DNA from: Gnetum montanum | Lineage: Eukaryota > Streptophyta > Gnetopsida > Gnetales > Gnetaceae | DNA: 64,000 nt | Direction of reading: 5' to 3' | Assembly (NCBI GenBank): GCA_015680685.1 | Contig: MNCI01036482.1 | Location: 63,720-127,719 of the forward strand | Part shown: piece by piece, positions 37,067 to 46,849 of the stretch | Layout of the letters: each line of letters starts with the position of its first letter | How positions within the stretch are numbered: the first letter of the stretch is position 1 | Made by a program: the position numbers and the translations under genes | Notes under the pieces: model-generated | Told to the model about the DNA's origin: nothing | Database searches by the model: none | What the model saw: only the letters and a program-made list of their open reading frames with translations

Positions 37067-38153
37067 ACTCTCGCCTAAATCACTTCGCTTCATTTCATAA
37101 CTTCAACACTTAAAGAGAAGTAGCACAAAATAGAACAAAAGAAATGAGATGAACAAAAAGACTTTAAGCTTATATTATTCACATCGAACTAAGCCAGAGA
37201 TACAAGTAAGAAGCAGCTAAAGGATGCTTGGGAGAAGAATGCTTCAAAGGTGCTATGAGTAGCTCCTTGGATCTCTTTATTTTGATGCCTCTTAGCTATG
37301 CATTGATACATACTTATATTAGAGGCTAGGACCTCTAGAGACTTCAAAGGACCATCTAGAACAACAACCACTAACTAAAGTAGATGACAACTCATATCAA
37401 GATTCAACCTTATCTAACAAACTATAGTCTACTTTTTACTGTAGTACTACTTTACAATACAATAATTTACATAATGGAAAACATAATCACAAATCTTTAG
37501 GAATCACTAGGGGAAGCATAACTTTCATGGAAGCTCACCTCATCATCTAGTGGGGGAGATTCCCAAATTCTAGAGTTAATAGGTGAAGATGACTCATCAA
37601 ACAAATACCTTTGAGTTTCTCTACCACTATGAGTGTTCATGTAAGTCACTCTACTATCCATTAGACTAACATTAAGAGTTCTTGGTTTGAAATGATAAAT
37701 CAAACCTTATTGCTCAATATCATGTTTATTGCTAGTGTAGATTTCATTCTAGAAAGAATATGTGTAAGGTGTATTCCAATCAACTTTCCTTGTTATACAG
37801 GAAGTAAGCATATATGATGGAGGTTCATTGAATCTTTCAATGTGAAGTGCTCAGGCTTGTAGATTCCCATAGAATAAAAAATCTTCATTTTGTTCACCCA
37901 TTCACCCATATACATTTCTTGGATAGCTGGGATGATAAGAATCTGGAGTATGTCCAAACTAACGACACCATGTCTAGAAGAAATCATTTGGCAAGATCCA
38001 TGAATTTATTTCAATGTGGTACACATGGTAAGGACTTGGCATGAAATGGGGCCAAATGTTCAGAGGTGAAGAAAAATAAGCTCTAAAACTTAATATAAAT
38101 CTTAGTCCTAATAGGCCTATACAAATTATCTTCAAACCTAGGTTCAAATGGCT
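37067..38153 (-). other. Intergenic region of the endogenous caulimovirid
   Basis: About 1.1 kb without a credible gene between the RNase H end and the primer site, the place of promoter and leader in caulimovirids. I could not fix a TATA box with confidence. Confidence 0.45.
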
Positions 38154-40400
38154 TTACCAATATGATTGATCTTGTATAAGCTTAATGTAGATTTCTAATG
38201 AACCAGTCAAAACTTTGTCTCCAAGATCATGCAATGATTCTTGGGTTAATGTTACCATTTGGTATTCTCCTCTACTAAAATGCCTAAGGAAATTAGAAGA
38301 CAATATAACCCATCCTTCTCTTATTAGAAAATATAAAACATACTCACACATTAGTTCTCAAAGAGTTGATACTCTTTGGTTAGAAAATATGCAAGGATAT
38401 TATATTTTCCTCTAACAAATTCAGTACTAAAATCAAATTAGTGAGATACAATGCCCATCTTATTAACCTAGTATGGGCTACTTTATTTAAAGATTTAGTA
38501 CTAAGGTATTTATCAAAGTGTTTAGATCACTTTGTATTATAAAATGCACATTTTTAAGAAATAGCTGAAATTTTTCAATTCCTTTAATAATTGTCAAAAG
38601 TTCTTTATGAGTACTATGATAATTCTTTCGAGTGTCATTAAATTTTCCTGAAGTAGAACAATAGATCTAGAAAACATTATCTTTTTCCTCCTTTAAAGAA
38701 ATTCCCCAAAATTCATGAGATGTGTTTGTTTCTAATATTAATTTTTCACCAGTGGAAAGTTACAAGTTTGGTAAGTTTAGACACTATTGCTTGATGAGGG
38801 CAATTGTATCCATATGTTTCTTTGCCCATTCAGGAGGGTTTTCACCTAGTCATTCATTCAAGTGTTTTCTATCCCTAGCAAGGTGTTTATAAAAATTAGA
38901 TACATAATTTATAGAGCCTAGGAATCTTTATAGCTATGCTTTTTCCTTGATATCATCTGGGATGTTTTTGATAGATTCAAGGATATGCAACTATAGAAAG
39001 ATTGTGCCATTATTTATTTTTAAGCCTAAAAATTCAATAGAATCCTAGACTATTATCATCTCTGTTGGAGATAATATTAAGTCATTGTTATCAACTAGGT
39101 TCCTAAATATCTCTAGATGTTCGAGATGTTCTGGAGGATTCTAACTCATTACTAATATATCATCATCATAGACCATAATAAAAGAGTACTTTCATAAAAT
39201 ATGGTTCATAAAGGGAGCTATTTTGATCATTAATGGTAAGACTATCCACTTGTAGAGACCTCCAAGTACGGTGAATCTAGTTTTTCACCTGTATTCTAGT
39301 TTAACCTAAATCTGCCAAAACCCTAACTTTAGATCAAACTTTGAATAAACATTTGTATATAGTATCCTTTAAAAAAAATCATCCTTATTTGGTATAGGGT
39401 GTTGGAAAATCTTAATAAGATCATTTAAAGGTTTGTAATTAACTACTAACCTTTTCTTCCCTCATACTTGTCCCACTCCTTTATTGACATAGAATGCAAC
39501 ATAAGCAAACATACTAGTACTAGGTTGGATTAGTCATTTTTCTAGTAATGTTTGTATTTCTAGGTCACATTCTTTTCTTAAGGTTGGTAGCATTCTAATA
39601 TGGCGTGCCTTTATTTTTATTTTTATATTATCTCTAAAGTCTATATTACACTAGTGCTCTTTTTATATCTAAAATCAGTTGGATCATCATTGACTAAGTT
39701 TAATAATTCTTCTTTTATTTTATTAAAATTACTTTCTAATTTATTTATAATGTTAACTACCCATTACATATATGGTTTTTTAGTGGGAGATTATAGTGAA
39801 GGAAATCTACTAATATATCTATTTTTTCTAGGAAAGTTTTCTCCTAATAGGCTTACATATGTAGAGCCTATAGTGTATGGTTCTAGATTCTGCAGGTTAT
39901 TTGTTCCAATGAGCATGTTGTAGGATTTTATATGAAAATGAACTATTGTGAGTTTTAGTATATTTTTCCTTGATGTTTTAATTGGTATAGTAGCCTTATG
40001 TTCACTATGCATTTTTTGTGTATTAAACCTAATAAAATTCTTCTCAGTTGGTTTCCATAAATGAGAGGAAATTACAGTCCACATAGCAATGGATATTTTT
40101 GCACTTTAGTCTATAATTACATCTACTGGGTAGGGTTTACAAGTATCTAATTCAATAGTAAATGTACAAATAGAAGTGTAGTTTTTACTTTCGTGTTAAT
40201 GCTTACTCGTAGAATAGGCATATCTTGAGTTTCTGCCTAATATTGTTGTCTCGGTAGCTTTCCTAAATCTACTCAAGTTTGGCTATTTCTTCAATAGCCA
40301 TTTGGATGAACTTGTGGAGTTTTTCACTCCTTTGTATCCTTAGGAGTGACTTATCTATTGATGGACATTTAAAAAATTATGATGATGATTTAACTCTTTC
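38154..40400 (-). pseudogene. Caulimovirid protease-reverse transcriptase-RNase H, heavily interrupted
   Basis: The protease active site (about 40105) reads IID followed by a stop where the family has Asp-Thr-Gly. A segment NMLIGTNNLQNLEPYTI (about 39900) matches the end of the domain. The RT catalytic box is YDDDILVMS (about 39160), followed by IEFLGLKINNGTI and RFLGSINYVSNFY, typical of the caulimovirid connection region. RNase H shows FWGISLKEE, NYHSTHKELLTIIKG (about 38625) and KFQLFL, ending near 38154. At least a dozen stops are present, so no function remains. The family copies pregenomic RNA into DNA. Confidence 0.85.
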
Positions 40401-40530
40401 TTCTTCTTCAACCCATTCTTCACTTTTAGGATGAAGTTGGGAGTTTGGGTATTTAAACCATCTTTCTTCGATAAGAAGCCTTTTCTCTTCTAACTCCTAT
40501 TTTTTCTCTATTATCATTCTTCTCAGATAC

Positions 40531-40751
40531 ATAATCTTGTTAATATAACTAATAGGAATTTTATCTATTTGTTTTTCTAATTTTTTTAATTTCTGCTTAA
40601 TCATTTTATATGCAAGATCCTATTCGACTAGGTCTAGAGATTCCACTATACATAATGAAGGTGAATGAGGATATTCTTAGAGAATTCTAAGACACCTATT
40701 TAGAGGCTTCTTGTGAAGATGTTGATTCACTGAATAGACATAATAGACATC
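40531..40751 (-). repeat. Right terminal direct repeat of the endogenous caulimovirid
   Basis: Partner of 33861-34081. Beyond 40751 the sequence changes to AGACATCT-rich sequence attributed to element K. Confidence 0.85.
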
Positions 40752-41080
40752 ACCAAAAGATACATCTTCCTGAAGACATATCCTAGAAGACATTCACTTC
40801 CAAGAGGAGACATCTACATAGAGACTTCTACTTCCAAATAGAGACGTCTACCTGAGTTTTTCTTTAATGCGATAGAGATGTCTACTTTTAAAAGAGACAT
40901 CTACTTGTATTCTAAACATGGAGGAGACAACTATCTTTCCAATGAGATGTTTACATTTTTGTTAAAAACCCTTGTTGGGTGTTGCTATTTGAATCCAAAC
41001 CCTTATTTCTTATTCATTTTCAATGAGATGACCAGGAAGAGACATCCATGACCTTACCATCAATAGTGATTTGAGCATCC
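40752..41080 (+). other. AGACATCT-rich spacer of element K before ORF2
   Basis: AGACATCT, AGATGTCT and close variants recur at about 40780-40945, echoing the LTR of K (31000-31200 and 52410-52560). No gene is seen. Confidence 0.5.
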
Positions 41081-42096
41081 ATGGCCCACAAGAAGGTTGG
41101 AACATCAAGGGCACAAGCAAAGAAGAAGTCAAAGGGAGCATCCACCAACAATCCAGGCACATACAACCCTCAATTTAGATCAATCCGTGCCCAGCACCAA
41201 TTTGAGGTAACTCAAACCATTTCCATAATTTTTGAGCATTCTATTTCCTTCCCTCAACATAGGTAATATGATTTAATGAGTTTCTTTCAAGTGTTGAATT
41301 GGATTACCTTCATTTTGAAGGGTGTCTATGTGCCTAAAGTTCTTATTCTATAGTTTTATTGTAACATTGTAATTATGAATGCTACTATTAGGGAATTTAC
41401 TACCATGGTTTGGGGTTTGATGATTAATGTGTCTTCTCAAGTGATCAATGTACTTCTTGGGATCTTTAGTGCTAATGTCTTCTAGATCACCATTCATTAT
41501 ATCAATGATATTTTTATGAATGGTTTAATTCTTGTTATCCAAGATGAATTTTGTGATGCATTGCTTAGGGAGTCTATGTCTTTTAGTAGAGGAAGAATTT
41601 ATAGGAATAAGATGTCTCTAGATGGTTTCACTTTGTCACTCATTATTTTGTATAACATCACTGTAAAAGGGGGAAGCTATAACTATTTACTACTAGCACA
41701 AGCTTTTATTTTCTACTACCTTCTTATAGGATATCCATTGGACATGGGACATACGCTCTATCATGACATGTTAACTATGTTCATAAAGAAGAGAATCCTT
41801 GGGCACCCTCACCTCATCAACTTGTTGATCCATAAAAGAGGTGTACCCATTCTAGAGATGCCTTTTCTTAAAGAAAAGAGAAGCATTAGTGAGTATGTAA
41901 AGAAGAGGAGCTCCTCCCATGCTAATGAAGTAGGACCCAACATCTGGCCACCTTAGTCCCAAAAGAAGAAGAAATTAGCATCATCATCCTAGGTCTCTCC
42001 TCAGTTGAGAAGATCAAAATCCACTAGTGGATAGATGAGATATTTCTTAAAAAAGATATTCTGGTCATTTGCCCATACCTTGGGGATGATTGGCAG
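41081..42096 (+). pseudogene. Element K ORF2, 5' part: unrecognised retroelement protein, split by element C
   Basis: ATG 41081 opens a Lys/Ala/Ser-rich N terminus (MAHKKVGTSRAQAKKKSKGA). The frame continues without any indel to the insertion at 42096, with stops near 41264, 41354, 41485, 41954, 41990 and 42029. The segment REFTTMVWGLMINVSSQVIN (about 41392-41451) and the following Leu-rich part resemble the plant retrotransposon accessory domain known as Putative plant transposon protein (Transposase_32 type), a match from memory only. The frame resumes at 51083 in the same phase once element C and one TSD copy are removed. The function of this protein family is unknown. Confidence 0.55.
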
Positions 42097-44522
42097 TTAT
42101 GAGTGGTGAGGTACCCCTATACTCAACCATACGAATACGAACATTTCACGCATGATTCGGTTGAACTCCAAGGATTAAGTGCTTATGTGCCTTAATGGAA
42201 CACTTAGGGTTAATCAATCGTTGTCTTTCCAAACTTACTTGTATTGTCATGGTTGTATGGTTAAGTAAGCTTGAGGTATATGATTTTTATAACTTCTTTT
42301 CTTTTTACGTCTTCTTCTAATAAAGGAAAGGGAGAGAGAAATAAGTGACTAACTTACATTAACTATTCATTAACTAGTTTCTAAATGTTGCTAACACCAG
42401 TATCCGTTCCCACTTTCCGTACACATCATGAACCAGTGCAACGCTACTGGGATTACCAAACACTAATCGCAACTGGGTTACCAAGCACTACACGCATGCT
42501 CAAAGCGGTCGTACTGAGTGTATTTAACTAAGGGGGTTGAAGGTTGAGAAAGATATTAATTAACTAGTAAATCATTAAATAATCATTAATTACTAATTAT
42601 CTTAATTTTTATGTGTACTTACCTAAATCGTCAGTGTAAGGCTGGAAGGGAAACAGACACCGAAAGATCATTGGTAGGCATAGCTAACCCTGCCTTCGCT
42701 TGTGGGAAAGCTGGAAAAGGGAATGAAGGTAGAGTGCCTTGGATGATCTGCATGTAAATCAACTGAGGACTTCCCTGAGCATAAGCTACGACTAGCACTG
42801 GGGTTATCATAAATGATGTAAAAAGAATGCAAAAAGGGATACAAAATGTAAACAGGGTGCAAAGTGTAAATAGAGACTAAATTATAAACGAAGTCTAAAT
42901 AGAGCTATATTGTAAAAAAAGCGTAAATAGAGTAAACAATATAAATAGAAGGCAATAATCAAACTGTATTGTATTGTTTAACAAGAGTGTGCATCAGTCA
43001 AAGCGTAGTTGCGTGTGTGATAGCAAGTCAAGAGCTAAGCCCCGGAGTGATGTGGTGATGTGTTTGCGGGTGCTTGGATGCTAGGAGTCTCGTGTGCCTA
43101 AGCGTCAAAGGTTCAAAGTTTCTCTTTCTTCAAAATTTTCAACCTTGTTTAAGTGAATTGATAGGGTATTTATAGGGCTGGGCCGAACTCGAGTTCAGAA
43201 TTCAAGAATGGAATCAACAGCTGGGAGATGAGAGGAAAGCGGATCTTGCAACACATGTCCAATGGACAGCTGTATGTGAGTTGGACGTGCGAGGGAAACC
43301 TATGTTCTTGACCAGGTACATTGCATTTTACAACTTGTGGGTTACTCAAGCCCATGGGAGTACATACAATTTAGATCATTAGGGCTTGACATGCCCACAA
43401 ATGAAGAAAATTTAAAAAGAAAAACAAAGGAATTGACTCTGGCTCGCTTGAAAATTCTTGGTCCCTGAATTGACTGCTATAGGATGTCAATTTGAGGGGC
43501 TCTATGGCTATTTGAGGTGTTTCTATTTTGCCAAAGCCTCCAATGTGAGTGGATGTGTCTCCAGCATGAGTTGAGTTGAGCTTCAACATGAGTTCATTTG
43601 TGTTTACACTGCACTCACACCTAGCATGACCTCCAATGTGAGTCCCAGCATCCCAGCGTGTGTATGCTACACTCACATCTAGCGTTACCTTCAACATGAG
43701 TGAGGGAAACGAGACCTTTTGAAACCAAATTTGAATTTCCAATTCTTGAAGTGTGGCTACTGCCTACCTTGTGACCTTGAGGGTGATCTAGAATGTGGAA
43801 TTTTGAGCTTGAATGTGTCTGGTTTTGAGTCACTTGGAGTAGGTCACGTTGCAACGTGACCACAGCGTGACCTGCAGAAACTGCAATTTTTGAACATTGA
43901 AACTGAATTTTCTTGAGGATAGAGTTTGAAGTTGAAGATTGTCGATGCTGAGCCAGAGGATAGCCTGCACATTTGAAACCAAGTCATTTCGACTCAGTTT
44001 GAAGGCTTTGAAAGTTGGTCATGCTAGACTCATGCAGCGTGACCACAGCGTGCCCAAAGTATGCCCTACACTTTGAACTTGATTTTGATGCTGTTTGGAG
44101 TTTCTCATGGTAAGGGTATGCTACCTTGACAATGTGAGAAAGATGGCTTGAACAAGCTAAGCATGAGGTCCATGGCTTAGTCTAGTTTTGCCTCCCGAAT
44201 GTCGAGGAGGGCTTGGGTTGTCCTCATTTCAAAGTGCTGGGCCGAAATTAGTGGTGTTTTAGTATGCTGTAAGGTTTATCATAAATTTTGTCTTTATTTC
44301 CATACAAAAAATTGTGCTCAAGTACAAATTACTTGAATAAAGATCTATTCACTCTATGACTCCTACTACGGGCACACAAAAATAATTCTAACTCTAGAAT
44401 AACTAAACTGCAAGATTTTGGCTAAGGGTCTAATTCTAACTCTTGGAACAAAGGGTGCGGCCTCTTATTTATAGAAGTTGAGGCAAGATGCAATATTGTG
44501 TACGCAATATTGTGGCTCATCA
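42097..44522 (-). repeat. 3' LTR of element C, interrupted by a 1649-bp insertion
   Basis: The outer end is TTATGAG (mutated TGATGAG) next to TSD GGCAG. 42097-42613 and 44263-44522 together align with 50304-51077. U3 units are AATATT at 44506-44511 and 44492-44497 with the TATA box at 44466-44473, keeping the 14- and 24-bp spacing although both palindromes have mutated. The minus-strand purine tract ending GGGGGTA (44523-44529) abuts it. Confidence 0.93.
42614..44262 (-). mobile_element. Solo-LTR-like insertion inside the 3' LTR of element C
   Basis: The insertion is 1649 bp and splits the LTR between TATG (42610-42613) and TATG (44263-44266), a 4-bp (possibly 5-bp with one mismatch) target duplication; the empty site is visible at about 50828-50840. 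It is GC-richer than its surroundings. On the minus strand a TATAAATACCC box lies near 43160-43172. The interior holds degenerate 12-15-bp repeats (42815-42960, TGTAAATAGAG-like) and repeated CAGCGTGACC and CATGAGTG phrases (43555-44060). No gene is credible. One end is TG...; the other is TTTTA, so a CA/TG end may have mutated. A solo LTR fits best; a non-autonomous DNA element is possible. Confidence 0.6.
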
Positions 44523-46490
44523 TACCCCCATGATTGAATGAAAACTCATCCTCGAGTTCCTTACAAAATATTGGGAAGGTATGGAATTATTGACTTGAAT
44601 GATACTAATGGTGAATGGGATGACATGTGAATGGATCAACATTACAATACATGAAAATATTAGTGTTCATGAATACAAAAGTGAACACTATATACAAGTG
44701 ACATATAGCCTTATTTGGCAGCTGAGAGAAGAGAAAGAGAGAGTGAGAAGAAGACGTGTTGTTGTTGACGCTAAGATTGCACCTTCCATTGTCCATCTAT
44801 AACTGCACCATCAGTCTTGTTCCTTGCATAACTATTCCAACACCAGTCCATCCTAAGTGTTTCCTCCAAGTCCAGTCCATTGTTGTATGATTGCCATGTG
44901 CACACACAACACAATCACATATGAGCAAGGATAAGTAAATCACAATACAGTTGATACCTTGCCTCGGTGTAAGGTCCATTGGCTGAGTTGTGATATGGCT
45001 AATATGGATTCTAGAGATATAACATTGGTGACTACCCAAGGTGTAGGGGTTAGAAAAATTAAAAAAATTGGACTAAGAGCGATCCTCTGGTAGCGATAGA
45101 ATGGAAAATGATAAGGAATAAGAAAGATGAAGAAAAAGAAACAATGACAATGCCAATAAAATGGATGTCAGAGATGGGAATGAAAAAAAATGTTGATTGC
45201 AAAAATGTTTAAGGGAAATAAGTTAACTAATGCACCAAATATGAATGCTAGTGGGTCCTCCCCAAAGAAGTCTCATGCCCTTGATGCCTTGACAATCCCA
45301 CATTCAAAGAGTCCGTAGACTTTGAAAATGTCATTTGGAAGCAAGAGTTAAAGTCTTAACCACAAGAATTCACCAAAAAGAAAAAAATGTATCAACCAAA
45401 ATATAGACTACTGATACAACCAGAAATGAGGTGGAAAATGGAGAAAGAATGATGAGGAGAAGAGAATGGAATGGAGTCCCAAGAACAAGGTGGTGTACAG
45501 CCCCTTGTGTATGTATGGTTAATGGGACTAAGTAGATCTCATTCCAAATCTAGCCTCAAACAATCCATAGCTAGTGACTTCACATTAATATACTTGGCCA
45601 ATCCATCCACTTGTAGTAACAAGAATTCTTCTGCCAAAGAGTCACCACCATTCTGAGGAAACGAGAAAGGGAAAAGTAGGAAGCGAGAAAGGGCCTTAGT
45701 TAGAGGGAACATATTTGTTTAGTTCCATAACCAGTGCTTGTAGCCCAGATGATTATTTTGTCTAAGGGGTGTGCTTTGAATTCTCACTTTTTTTTGCATG
45801 AGAACCACACCATACAAAGACTTATTTTTATTGGCTTAGCTTCCTAAAAATGGAGCAACATTGAAATGGTAAGGAAAACTCAAGAAGAAAACATCCAAGC
45901 ACCCAAGAGAATAGCCATCACAAATGCATCAAATCCCTTTAAAGTCACATCCTTTGTAGTCCTTATGTAGTTTGAGAAATGTCTAGTCACCAATTTGTTA
46001 ATAGTTTTATTATTAAATAAAGGGATTGTATAGTTCCAAGCCAAGAGAGACCATAGAAATTTATGAATTCATGGATGATATGGACTCATTTCCTGTTATA
46101 TCAAAAGAACCATACCTTAGTATCAATATTATAACTCAAAGGTAAAAACCAAACATTAGCAATCAATAGAATACAGTTCATACCACCATCAGGAGCACTT
46201 TTTAGGTGACGAATCTAATAAAATCAAAACAACAAACTAAGAAAAAAACAAAAACAAAAACAAAAAAAAAATAGTCATAAAAAGAAATGAAAAAGTATAA
46301 ATGTTGTAAAAAAATAAGAAAAGTTAAAGAAATTTGTAAAAAAAAACTTAAAAAGGAACTAAGGGCCTCAAATGGTTAGCAGAGATGGTTGTCTCCCCCA
46401 TGACTAAGTTGGAAGGAGGAGATCAAAATAGTAAGCAGGGTTGTCCCTTTTCAGAGGTATTATGTGCACTGACCATTCTAAATTCATGGA
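44523..46490 (-). other. Post-integrase non-coding region and polypurine tract of element C
   Basis: It is homologous to 1-1300 (A), 25560-27279 (B) and 53907-54665 (F). The purine motif TCATGGGGGAGAC (minus) is at 46391-46403; the polypurine tract adjoins the LTR at 44523-44535. An A/AAAAAC-rich run (46225-46350) corresponds to the minisatellite site in A. About 125 bp of integrase-to-spacer sequence beyond the deletion is retained, unlike in A. Confidence 0.7.
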
Positions 46491-46849
46491 AGGGTTTTGT
46501 CTATTTCACATTGACTAACAATATCTTATCAGGGCTCTTTTTTGAATTTTTTAGGAATTTCCAACTTCCCCCAGTTGATGTTTTCAGGGTTAAGGCTTGG
46601 AAGTTGACAGTGGACTTTCTCTAGTGCCTCTATGCTTTCGATGTAAGTGCAAGTTATTCCCTCAGTTAGTTCCATGCATGTTAGTGAGTTACTCTCTTGA
46701 TCAACTATCAGCCACTGGGTGTCTTCTTGTCATGTGGCTGCTGCATACAAGCACTTTTGTATATTAATGTCTTGTGCACACCGGTTGCGTGCAGGCAATG
46801 CTAAACTTTGGACAACCCATGATCTCTACACGCAATTGCATCTTGTATC

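Larger units (their letters stand above)
33861..40751 (-). mobile_element. Endogenous caulimovirid (pararetrovirus), circularly permuted, slightly over one genome long
   Basis: On the minus strand the order is protease-RT-RNase H (40400-38154), a 1.1-kb intergenic region with an iMet primer site (37055-37066), a movement-protein-like region, a coat-protein-like region with zinc knuckle, and then a second copy of the coat/protease linker. The ends are direct repeats (33861-34081 and 40531-40751) offset by exactly 6670 bp, which gives the circular genome length. This is what integration of, or recombination from, circular or tandem caulimovirid DNA would leave. All genes are interrupted by many stops and no expression of protein is expected. 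The RT/RNase H type suggests a petuvirus/florendovirus-like lineage; the genus is not certain. Confidence 0.85.

Noticed and set aside
33861-40751. Virus able to be expressed or released from the integrated copy
   Set aside because: Every recognised gene has multiple stops, including one at the protease active site, and both terminal repeats have diverged.
44599-45039. Small frames on both strands near 44600-45040
   Set aside because: They lie in the post-integrase region, which is non-coding in B and F at the same place.
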